Assembly: GCA_963989385.1 (NCBI GenBank)
Contig: OZ022508.1
Coordinates: 52,367,087 to 52,431,086, forward strand
DNA length: 64,000 bases
From: Ctena decussata
Taxonomy: Eukaryota; Mollusca; Bivalvia; Lucinida; Lucinidae
Reading direction: 5' to 3'
In this document: positions 59,201-64,000 of the stretch, one piece after another
Position numbering within the stretch: the first letter of the stretch is position 1
Layout: the number at the start of each line of letters is the position of its first letter
Program-made: the position numbers and the translations under genes
The notes under the pieces: generated by a model
Database searches by the model: none
What the model was told of the DNA's origin: nothing
The model's input: only the letters and a program-made list of their open reading frames with translations

Positions 59201-59851
59201 TTAGTTATCCTTTAAGCTCTTAGGGAAGAGTCTGATCAGACTGGGCGGATGCCCAGGCTGATCTGAGTCTGCCGGGTGCACAACCACTTAATTGGTTTTG
59301 TCATACATTACTGTTGGGCGGGAAACATTGTGTTACTTTGACATTCTTAGTTTATCTGTTAGTCCACCTTCCTGATGAACTGTATAGCTGGGATTTAAGT
59401 TGGCTAGCATGAGACATTCTGTGCTTACCGTAATAAGACACCTCCATTATAGTTTTCCTTGCGATTGGGGTCATTAATCACCTGTGAGAGCCAGATTATC
59501 ATATGACAAGCTGTGTTGTCTTGACAAGAACAGCTTGTATAACATGGCTAGAGTTCTGTAGACAATATTCTCTAACTTTTGTAGTACCTAAAGCATTTGC
59601 TGTAATTATTTGATAACTTAAACTAGTTACTGTAATGATTCTAAATATAGGGACACTCCAATTCCAATCTTAAGGTCGTTATGGTATATAGACTTTACAG
59701 CTTGCAATGACTTGCTTTAATTTTCCCATATGTAAATACAATTTTTTTTGGGCAGGTTATAGAGCAACATGGTGGCCAGGTGGACCCTTCCTACTCTAAC
59801 AGAGTGACCCATGTCCTGTGTGCCAACCAGAAGAGTGATGTCTTCTTACTG
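44165..59851 (+). CDS. PAXIP1: PAX-interacting protein 1 (PTIP), N-terminal part; 11 exons, 3' end outside window
   Basis: Eleven exons with GT-AG borders and matching phases encode the first part of PTIP, a nuclear BRCT-repeat adaptor that in animals joins the MLL3/4 (KMT2C/D) histone H3K4 methyltransferase complex and binds phosphorylated proteins at DNA breaks. Exons 1-3 encode BRCT1 ([12 protein letters not shown], then [12 protein letters not shown], then [10 protein letters not shown]). Exons 4-6 encode BRCT2 ([40 protein letters not shown]). Exon 8 carries LRNITNN, a motif I recognise from vertebrate PTIP. Exon 9 is Pro/Gln/His-rich and ends WGHDPAD, and exons 10-11 start BRCT3 ([31 protein letters not shown]). 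BRCT3 is incomplete and BRCT4-6 are absent; no further exon was found up to 64000. The vertebrate glutamine tract is much shorter here. The family assignment rests on recalled homology, but many independent motifs agree. Confidence 0.93.
44794..48275 (+). pseudogene. Non-LTR retrotransposon (CR1/Jockey-type RT), split by a transposon
   Basis: 44794-45828 is an open RT frame: [57 protein letters not shown], and the FADD catalytic box ([10 protein letters not shown]). 47678-48099 continues with SSPIWNPQQ and the conserved C-terminus (IPWNQLPGS). A (TTGAAG)n-like tail lies near 48262-48285. The 5' half (endonuclease) is absent, as usual for 5'-truncated LINE insertions. It is in intron 1 of PAXIP1, sense orientation. 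The RT half is unbroken except for the 45812-47675 insertion, so it is fairly young. Confidence 0.88.
45812..47675. mobile_element. TA-flanked non-autonomous DNA transposon, 1864 bp
   Basis: Perfect 42-bp TIRs (cagtacacgcaacgtgaaga onward, 45812-45853 and 47634-47675), followed by diverged subterminal inverted sequence rich in 'tctcgcg'. TA on both sides (45810-45811, 47676-47677). No transposase frame; the interior is unrelated to known proteins by eye. TA target duplication suggests the Tc1/mariner superfamily. Confidence 0.88.
48726..48790 (+). repeat. 24-bp duplication
   Basis: Two copies of 'ggcacggaagtgccatatgt' plus 'gtat', each containing a small palindrome. Confidence 0.85.
49420..49600 (+). 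repeat. 39-bp minisatellite, ~4.7 units
   Basis: Unit starts acaatagctctttctgtact and continues gacagatgctgacatgac. Because 39 is divisible by three, both strands stay open, giving false repetitive frames. Lies 120 bp before PAXIP1 exon 2. Confidence 0.93.
49721..49858 (+). CDS. PAXIP1: PAXIP1 coding exon 2
   Basis: 46 codons, phase 0 on both sides; acceptor ttattatcag, donor ATG|gtgagt. Encodes the central BRCT1 strands and helix ([41 protein letters not shown]). Intron 1 before it is about 5.5 kb because it holds a LINE, a DNA transposon and a minisatellite. Confidence 0.92.
50298..50562 (+). mobile_element. tRNA-derived SINE, family 1, with 8-bp TSD
   Basis: Full-length copy flanked by ATGATGTC (50290-50297, 50563-50570). 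The head is tRNA-like: A box tggcgcagtcggtagg, anticodon-loop region cttataa, B box gggttcgatagct. The body has 'ttaaccgcttaggaggtcta' and the tail is caacaacaac. In PAXIP1 intron 2. Confidence 0.88.
50765..50995. mobile_element. Possible hAT-like short element
   Basis: Ends 'cagggtttaaactaag' and 'ttagtgcttagccctg' are roughly inverted; interior carries 'ctggtcc' / 'ggaccag' inverted motifs. No clear target duplication. Confidence 0.45.
51018..51205 (+). mobile_element. Diverged solo arm related to the Mutator-like element
   Basis: 'tttaaagttaatgtattgga', 'cttcatgcagcag', 'tgcactaatatg' and 'gtttctagttttatag' follow the same order as 28180-28624, so this is an old fragment of the same family or a relative. 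Confidence 0.6.
51533..51576 (+). CDS. PAXIP1: PAXIP1 coding exon 3
   Basis: 44 bp encoding [14 protein letters not shown], the conserved W-containing last helix of BRCT1. Acceptor gttttattttcag, donor GGA|gtatcc (weaker than consensus). It ends after two bases of a codon, which exon 4 completes with C to give Asp. Confidence 0.88.
51735..52080. repeat. Two dispersed hairpin MITE copies
   Basis: 51750-51825: 'aaacaatgtagatctggatg' and inverse. 51930-52080: a second decayed copy with 'ttgatcagactgataccg' and 'gtctacacattttgctc'. PAXIP1 intron 3. Confidence 0.65.
52200..52260 (+). CDS. PAXIP1: PAXIP1 coding exon 4
   Basis: 61 bp; acceptor aacaagtgtag, donor CAG|gtaaga. Encodes [20 protein letters not shown], the first strand of BRCT2 (compare the FSPE..FFGITACLSQ region of vertebrate PTIP). 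Phase changes from 2 to 0. Confidence 0.88.
52618..52745. repeat. Hairpin MITE, 'gtgactcctcat' family
   Basis: 'cagagttccaggtaagaggg' and 'gttgtgactcctcatgaggg' with inverse 'atcacaacata'. PAXIP1 intron 4. Confidence 0.65.
52940..53165. repeat. Dispersed repeat related to 52360-52550
   Basis: Both stretches share 'gtcccagaaaa', 'acttttgagataccagtag' and 'gagataacagg', giving two diverged direct copies in PAXIP1 intron 4. Confidence 0.65.
53283..53396 (+). CDS. PAXIP1: PAXIP1 coding exon 5
   Basis: 38 codons, phase 0; acceptor ctattgacag, donor GGG|gtaggt. Encodes [18 protein letters not shown] and [12 protein letters not shown], the middle of BRCT2. The invariant GG turn and the THLI strand are both present. 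Confidence 0.9.
53426..53597 (+). mobile_element. tRNA-derived SINE, family 2 (5'-truncated)
   Basis: 'gttaagcactggcctgctga' and B-box-like 'cccaggttcaggccc', body 'catcctgatatgaatgaaat', tail catccatccatcca. Other copies at 53994 and 60016. Confidence 0.75.
53994..54183 (+). mobile_element. tRNA-derived SINE, family 2
   Basis: A-box region 'aggtagctgagtaggttaag', B-box region 'cctgggttgaggctg', body 'catcctgattagaccgaaat', tail gatccatc. PAXIP1 intron 5. Confidence 0.78.
54341..54526 (+). CDS. PAXIP1: PAXIP1 coding exon 6
   Basis: 62 codons, phase 0; acceptor tctgtttcag, donor GAG|gtaagt. Encodes [20 protein letters not shown] and YHPRLIVYP, which closes BRCT2 with its conserved Trp, then a Pro/Lys/Glu linker ([19 protein letters not shown]). 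Confidence 0.93.
54606..54683. repeat. Dispersed hairpin MITE (gcaaacagtgtag family)
   Basis: Cleanest copy of the family: 'gcaaacagtgtagacccagt' and its inverse 'actcagggtctacactgttt', around a palindromic 'gctgcagaatgcagc' centre. Confidence 0.85.
55073..55222 (+). CDS. PAXIP1: PAXIP1 coding exon 7
   Basis: 50 codons, phase 0; acceptor cttcctctgtag, donor CAG|gtttaa. Encodes a low-complexity Ser/Pro/Glu linker ([19 protein letters not shown]) ending [13 protein letters not shown]. The donor is poor after +2, but phase and position fit. Confidence 0.8.
55375..55460. repeat. Dispersed hairpin MITE (decayed)
   Basis: 'attagagtagatcaagaaga' and 'catcaggatctctgctgt' arms, with 'gctcattatgagcc' palindrome at the centre. 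Confidence 0.65.
55508..55880 (-). mobile_element. Pearl-like element 7 with (GT)n
   Basis: Hairpin end 'tatgccctcgcccattaaat' with inverse 'gcggaagggcata', then a (GT)11 tract (about 55559-55582) in place of the GTCC microsatellite, then 'ttgtgtccgactcataactt' core text. Confidence 0.7.
55885..56035. repeat. Hairpin MITE, 'gtgacccctcatt' family
   Basis: 'ggtgataattagggatgatt' inverted against 'aattatccctcatttatca', with 'tgtaacccctcatttgaa' inside. Ends just before PAXIP1 exon 8. Confidence 0.65.
56054..56167 (+). CDS. PAXIP1: PAXIP1 coding exon 8, 3' border struck by a SINE
   Basis: 38 codons, phase 0; acceptor tgctttttccag. Encodes [19 protein letters not shown] followed by [19 protein letters not shown], matching the LRNITNN segment of vertebrate PTIP. 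The next two bases are GT, but they are the end of a 13-bp duplication, and the following bases (tggttgg) are SINE tail. The ancestral donor (AAG|gtatca) now lies at 56454/56455. Using the later donor adds 287 bp, shifts the frame and meets an in-frame TAA near 56243. Confidence 0.85.
56170..56443 (-). mobile_element. tRNA-derived SINE, family 1, inserted at the exon 8 splice donor
   Basis: Antisense copy flanked by a 13-bp duplication (cttctcagaaggt at 56157-56169 and 56444-56456). The head, read on minus, has A box tagcgcaatcggtagg, anticodon-loop region ctcataa and intact B box gggttcgaaaccc, so it keeps promoter-like boxes. The tail reads ttggttggttgg on plus. This is the best-preserved copy of the family in the window. 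Confidence 0.93.
57033..57425. mobile_element. DNA transposon-like element with 16-bp perfect TIRs
   Basis: 'atatgagccgcgacac' is exactly inverted at 57410-57425. Inside are inverted 'cagatcagcctgggcatccg' motifs; 57240-57400 holds a separate repeat with 'tacaaaagtacagagagctg'. A relative lies at 59071-59310. Confidence 0.78.
57622..57781 (+). CDS. PAXIP1: PAXIP1 coding exon 9
   Basis: 160 bp; acceptor attattttcag, donor ATG|gtaagt; starts phase 0 and ends phase 1. Encodes a Pro/His/Gln-rich stretch ([24 protein letters not shown]) ending WGHDPADN. It replaces the long poly-Gln region of vertebrate PTIP. The GHDPA motif precedes BRCT3 in that family. Confidence 0.87.
58692..58783 (+). CDS. 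PAXIP1: PAXIP1 coding exon 10
   Basis: 92 bp; acceptor tatcatatttcag, donor CAG|gtacgc. The first two bases complete Val with exon 9; the rest encodes [20 protein letters not shown] and then EQIAVWKQ, the first strand and helix of BRCT3. Confidence 0.93.
59071..59310. mobile_element. Related element, uninterrupted copy
   Basis: 'tatgagctgcgacatg' start, inner inverted 'catatcagcctgggcatttg' / 'gatgcccaggctgatctga', right end 'ggttttgtcatac'. It shows what 57033-57425 looked like without its inner block. PAXIP1 intron 10. Confidence 0.7.
59756..59851 (+). CDS. PAXIP1: PAXIP1 coding exon 11 (last seen)
   Basis: 32 codons, phase 0; acceptor ttttttttgggcag, donor CTG|gtaagg. Encodes [20 protein letters not shown] then [12 protein letters not shown], the middle of BRCT3. 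The W-containing helix of this BRCT is missing, so at least one more exon lies downstream of the window. Confidence 0.92.
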
Positions 59852-60015
59852 GTAAGGCAGTTTCTCTTGAAAAAAATCACACTATGTTATGCTTCGGCTA
59901 TTCAGAGATTCAGATATTGAGGTTTTCATTATTACCATAAAATGTTTCAATATTGGGACAGATGGGAGCAAACAGTGCAGACCAAAAGGATGCAGCACTC
60001 TATTAATACATGGTT

Positions 60016-61000
60016 ATAAGAGGAGCCCAGGTAGCTCAGTAGGTTAAGGTGGTGATAATCACTGAGTTAGGACAAAGACAAAAATCTGCATAAAATATTC
60101 CAAATAACACTGATCTTTCCAAAACTTAGCAGATGCCTTCTTTATGTTGTTTCTCATAACTTAGAATCCCAAAATGCAGCATTTGTTAATGTTAAATAGT
60201 GTTTTTATAAGGAAAGATCAAAGGGTAATTTTCTGCGAATAAATCTGAAAAAATAATATCGTTATTGAAAATACAGTTAGTGCTTAGAGTACCTTGTTGC
60301 ATAATGGAGAGCGTACTAGCAATTATTTTTTCAAACTCTTTCACACATTATCAGGCTGAGCAGATGAAAAAAGATGCAGTCTGTGTCCAAATTTTTTTGT
60401 CAAAACACACAGGTGAGACAGGTGAGACTATTTCAACAAGGTTGAACAATTTCATCTACACACCACTGATCATGTCAGTAATGTATTATTTATACTGTAG
60501 GTGTTAACATAGGTATGCTTGCCTACCCTATATTTAATAAATGCGTCCAGTGTACATTTACTTTGTACATGGTTGAACATTTGAGAAAAAGCTACCATTT
60601 TCATCTGGTCTACATTACAATTTGAGAAGGAGTTGGAATGAATAATTGCTAGGACGCTCTTCATTATGCAATAATGCACCTTCAGCACTTCGTAAATTTT
60701 CAATAACAATATTATTTTTCCAAATTTATTCGCAGAAAATTACCCTTTGATCTCTCCTTATAAAAACACTTTTTCGAGCAGCATGTACGTCTATTTTGTA
60801 TTCTAAACTGTAAAGAACAACAAAAATAAGAAGTCTGCTAACTTTCAGGGAGATACATTACTTTTTTATGGTTTTATGAAGATTTTTACATTTACCATAA
60901 ATCACCACCTTAAGTGCTGGGCTGCTGATCAAGGGGTCCCAGGTTCGAGACTCAATGGAGGCAGAATTCTTTCTAAACGTACCGTAAATAGAGGATCTTA
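60016..61000 (+). mobile_element. tRNA-derived SINE, family 2, split by a TTAA-flanked element
   Basis: 60019-60047 is the SINE start ('gagcccaggtagctcagtag'); it resumes at 60914 ('gtgctgggctgctgatc', B box 'cccaggttcgagactc'). Confidence 0.8.
60048..60909. mobile_element. piggyBac-like MITE, 862 bp, TTAA target
   Basis: Ends 'ggtggtgat' / 'atcaccacc' with TTAA on both sides (60044-60047, 60910-60913). Longer inner inverted arms (about 60190-60390 and 60560-60775) share 'ttttataaggaaagatcaaa'. Excising it rejoins the SINE. No transposase. Confidence 0.82.
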
Positions 61001-61142
61001 CATGAGTGCTCGTGTATTGAATATATCAAACGAGTTGGGGAAAAAGATAAGATGTGAGGCTTTGCCGAGCATCTTATTGGTTTTCCCCAACAAGTTTAAT
61101 AAATTCAATAATACACGAGCACAATTGCAAGATTCTATTTAT
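60980..61142. repeat. Hairpin MITE, ~160 bp
   Basis: Arms 'gtaaatagaggatcttacat' and 'gtgctcgtgtattgaat' are inverted at 61105-61142, with an inner stem 'gttggggaaaa' / 'ttttccccaac'. Confidence 0.8.
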
Positions 61143-61288
61143 CATATGACACTAAAATCGCATTTTATTAGCAAAATTTGCACTAAAACGTCACAATTTC
61201 GCCATTAGAAAACGCGACGTTTTAATAGACGTCAACGTATAACGTTATGACGTAATTTGCATATTTAATCCACTAGTGGATTATCGTT

Positions 61289-62199
61289 TTTAGCTCGCCT
61301 GAACGAAAGTTCAGGAAGAGCTATTGTTGTCACCACGGCGTCGGCGTCCGTGTCCGCGTCAGCGTCAGCGTCCGCGTCAGCGTCGGCGTTCGAATTGGAT
61401 GTTTTGGTTAAAGTTTTTTAAAGACCTATATCTCCTTAACCCATGGATGGATTCTTTTGATACTTGCACTGTAGCAAGATATTGGTCTAAGGTTTAACAG
61501 GGTACCACCCCCACCCCACTCTGTGACCTTGATGTCAAGGTCATGGACTTAGAAAATTGGTGTTTTTTTTGGACTGGATGTTTTGGTTAAAGTTTTATAA
61601 AGCCCAATATCTCCTGAACCCATGGATGGATTCCTTTGATACTTGCACTAAAGTTAGATATTGGTCTAAAGTTTTCGAAGGTACTACCCCCACCCCCCTC
61701 TGTGACCTTGATGTCAAGGTCATGGACTTAGTATATTGTCTTTTTATTGATTGGATGTTTTGGTTAAAGTTTTTTAAAGACACATATCTCCTGAACCCAG
61801 AGATGAATTCGTTTTATATTTGCAGTGTAGTTAGATCTACAGAGTACTACCCCAACCCCGCTCAGTGATCTTGATGTCAAGGTCAGGGACTTAGGAAATT
61901 TTTGTCTTTTTTAAAGTTTTGTAATTGCATACTGATTCATAATGCTTTGCAGAGATTTAGTTTATACTTGAACTGATGTTAGACTCTTTTTTGAGTTTTT
62001 ACAAAACACCCTATACTTACCCCACTGGGTGACCTTGAAGTCAAGGTCATCGACTTAGAATTTTGTTTTAAAGATTTTGGTTTAAGTTTTATATTTATGA
62101 AGACATATTTCACAGTGCCACAATGATGGACTCAGTAGATACTAATACTTGGGCTGATGTTAGATATTGGTTCAGGGTTTTGATACATACTAGCCCTGT

Positions 62200-62244
<45 letters not shown>

Positions 62245-62450
62245 TCAGTTTTTTTACCTCAAGCTCAAGGACTTTGAAATTTCATTTCATTTTTTTTTTA
62301 TTTTAATTTTATTTTAAGACTTATTTCTGAATTTCTGAGATAGCTTTTGTGTTTTCATTATGGACATGCTTCCAACCCCCCCCCCCCCCTCCCCCCATCA
62401 GTTTTTTTTTTACCTCAAGCTCATGGACTTTGAAATTTCATTTCATTTTT
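61289..62450 (-). mobile_element. Pearl-like element 5 (~180-bp units)
   Basis: Hairpin end 'gcctgaacgaaagttcagg', then a 'gcgtc(c/a/g)' hexamer microsatellite (61330-61390), then five or six decaying ~180-bp units ('ggatgttttggttaaagttt', 'gaccttgatgtcaaggtca'). Ends in two polyC-bearing units. The proline-rich frame at 62123 is translated polyC. Confidence 0.78.
62201..62243 (+). repeat. C43 homopolymer
   Basis: Uninterrupted run of 43 C. G-quadruplex-prone on the minus strand. Length may be affected by sequencing or assembly error. Confidence 0.85.
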
Positions 62451-62452
62451 TA

Positions 62453-63735
62453 TGCCCCCAACTTCGGAGAAGTTGAGGGGGCATATTGGTTTGGGCCTGT
62501 CCGTCCATCCGTCCGTCTGTCCGTCCGTCCGTCTGTCCGTAGCGCCTTTTGGCAGCTGGGAAACTCAAGAACCGCTTATGCTAGGATCTTGAAATTTTAT
62601 ATGTGATATGAACATGAAAAATAAGCGGACCCGTATTTTTTATTTTTTCAGCGGGTCAGGTATTTCCAGAGTTATGCCCCTTTTTCGACTTAGTCTATGG
62701 AAGCTTGTGAACAAAATATCTCAAGAATCCCTGAAGCTAGGATCATGATATTTTGCAGGATGACATTGCCCAAGGTGTAGATGACCTGATTAACTTTTGA
62801 AAAAAATTTGCCAATTTTTGACCAAGTTATGCCCCTTTTTCGACTTAGTGCATTGTAAGCCTATGGAACCTTGTGAACAAAATATCTCAAGAACCCCTGA
62901 AGCTAGGAGCATGATTTTTTGCAGGAAGATACTGCCTGTGGTGTAGATGACCTGATTAACTTTTGAAAAAAATTCGTGAATTTTTGATCAAGTTATTCCC
63001 CTTTTTCGACTTAGTGCATTGTAAGCCTATGGTACAAAGGTACCCTTACATAAAGTCAAGAACAATAAGAGCTAGGAACTTGAAACTTTATACACATGAT
63101 CAGTATGGAAAATAAGCAGACCCGTATTTTTTTATTTTTCTGTCGGTCATGTATTTCCAGAGTTATGCCCCCTTTTCGACTTAGCCTGTGGAAACTTGTG
63201 AACAAAATATCTCAAGAACCCCTGATGCTAGGATCATGAGGTTTTGCAGGATGAGAATGCCCAAGGTGTAGATGACCTGATTAACTTTTGAAACAAATTT
63301 GTGAATTTTTGACCGAGTTATGCCCCTTTTACAACTTAGTAAGCCTATGGAACCTTGTGAACAAAATATCTCAAGAACCCCTGATGTTAGGAGCATGATT
63401 TTTTGCAGGAAGATACTGCCTGTGGTGTAGATGACCTGATTAACTTTTGAAAAGAAATCATAAATTTTTGATTGAGTTATGCCCCTTTTTCGACTTAGTG
63501 CATTGTAAGCCTATGGAACCTTGTGAACAATATATCTCAAGAACACCTGATGCTAGGAGCATGATTTTATGCAGGAAGATACTGCCTGTGGTGTAGATGA
63601 CCTGATTAACTTTTGAAACTTATTTGTAAATTTTGGATTGAGTTGTGCCCCTTTTTCAACTTAGTGCATTATTTGCCTATGGAAGCTTGTGAACAAAATA
63701 TCTGGAGAACCCCTGATGCTAGGATCATGATTTTT
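62453..63735 (-). mobile_element. Pearl-like element 6a (~220-330 bp units)
   Basis: Starts with hairpin 'atgcccccaacttcgg' / 'agttgagggggcat', then a (GTCC/GTCT)n tract (62498-62540), then units with 'gacccgtatttttt', 'gagttatgcccctttttcga' and 'gaacaaaatatctcaag'. Confidence 0.85.
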
Positions 63736-64000
63736 ATGCCCCCAACTTCGGAGAAGTTGAGGGGGCATATTGGTTTGGGCCTGTCCGTCCGTCCGTCCGT
63801 CTGTCCGTCTGTCCGTAACGCCTTTTGGCAGCTGGGAAACCCAAGAACTGCTTATGCTAGGATGTTGAAATTTTGTGTGTGGCATGTACTTGAAAAATAA
63901 GCGGACCCGTATTTTTTCTTTTTTCCGCCGGTCATGTATTTCCAGAGTTATGCCCCTTTTTCAACTTAGTCTATGGAACCTTGTGAACAAAATATCTCAA
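63736..64000 (-). mobile_element. Pearl-like element 6b, nested in 6a, runs off the window
   Basis: A second copy of the same hairpin, microsatellite and first unit begins in the middle of a 6a unit after 'ggatcatgattttt'. No flanking duplication is visible, as expected for Helitron-type insertion. Confidence 0.8.

Noticed and set aside
62123..62317. Proline-rich ORF
   Set aside because: Created by a C43 homopolymer inside a degenerate repeat.

Overview
Animal nuclear DNA, most likely from a bivalve mollusc (a heterodont clam or relative). The evidence is AT-rich, intron-rich sequence with GT-AG splice sites, two split protein-coding genes, tRNA-derived SINEs, and many 'pearl'-type elements, a class first described in bivalves: ~160 to 450 bp tandem cores, a GGAC-like microsatellite and a short hairpin end. 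No bacterial, CRISPR or operon features are present.

Two host genes are visible and point away from each other. On the minus strand, nine coding exons between 20961 and 4851 encode the N-terminal part of an acidic, coiled-coil, IQ-motif protein that best fits LRRIQ1. All splice phases agree, and the gene leaves the window on the left before any leucine-rich repeats. On the plus strand, eleven coding exons from 44165 to 59851 encode the N-terminal part of PAXIP1 (PTIP): the N-terminal BRCT pair, the LRNITNN linker motif, a Pro/Gln-rich segment and the start of the third BRCT. The remaining exons lie beyond 64000.

Nearly everything else is mobile DNA. Roughly: 30-1322 pearl-like; 1656-4446 and 8440-11651 pearl-like with 'recover-GAGCTA' ends (a TA-flanked transposon sits in the first); 13368-14470 and 17281-18365 two direct copies of another pearl-like family; 15170-16053 and 16120-16592 two more; 20020-20520 a mariner relic; 22402-23613 a PIF/Harbinger-like element; 24663-25274 and 42730-43371 two fold-back elements with arms of tandem GGACAAAACGGACCACG; 26336-28624 a Mutator-like element with a small hAT-like element in one arm; 29216-34765 a composite inverted-arm element carrying a broken CR1/Jockey-type LINE; 37100-42600 a mosaic of Penelope-like 3' ends and an I/Nimb-type LINE with RNase H; 44794-48275 a second LINE in PAXIP1 intron 1, split by a 1.86 kb TA-flanked transposon; 60048-60909 a TTAA-flanked piggyBac-like element in a SINE; 61289-64000 more pearl-like elements.

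The most consequential observation is a SINE inserted exactly at the 3' boundary of PAXIP1 exon 8. Its 13-bp target-site duplication copies the 5' splice site, leaving a weakened donor before the SINE and the ancestral donor 287 bp later. Several elements sit inside other repeats, whose intact copies or arms serve as natural empty sites, so target duplications can be read with confidence.
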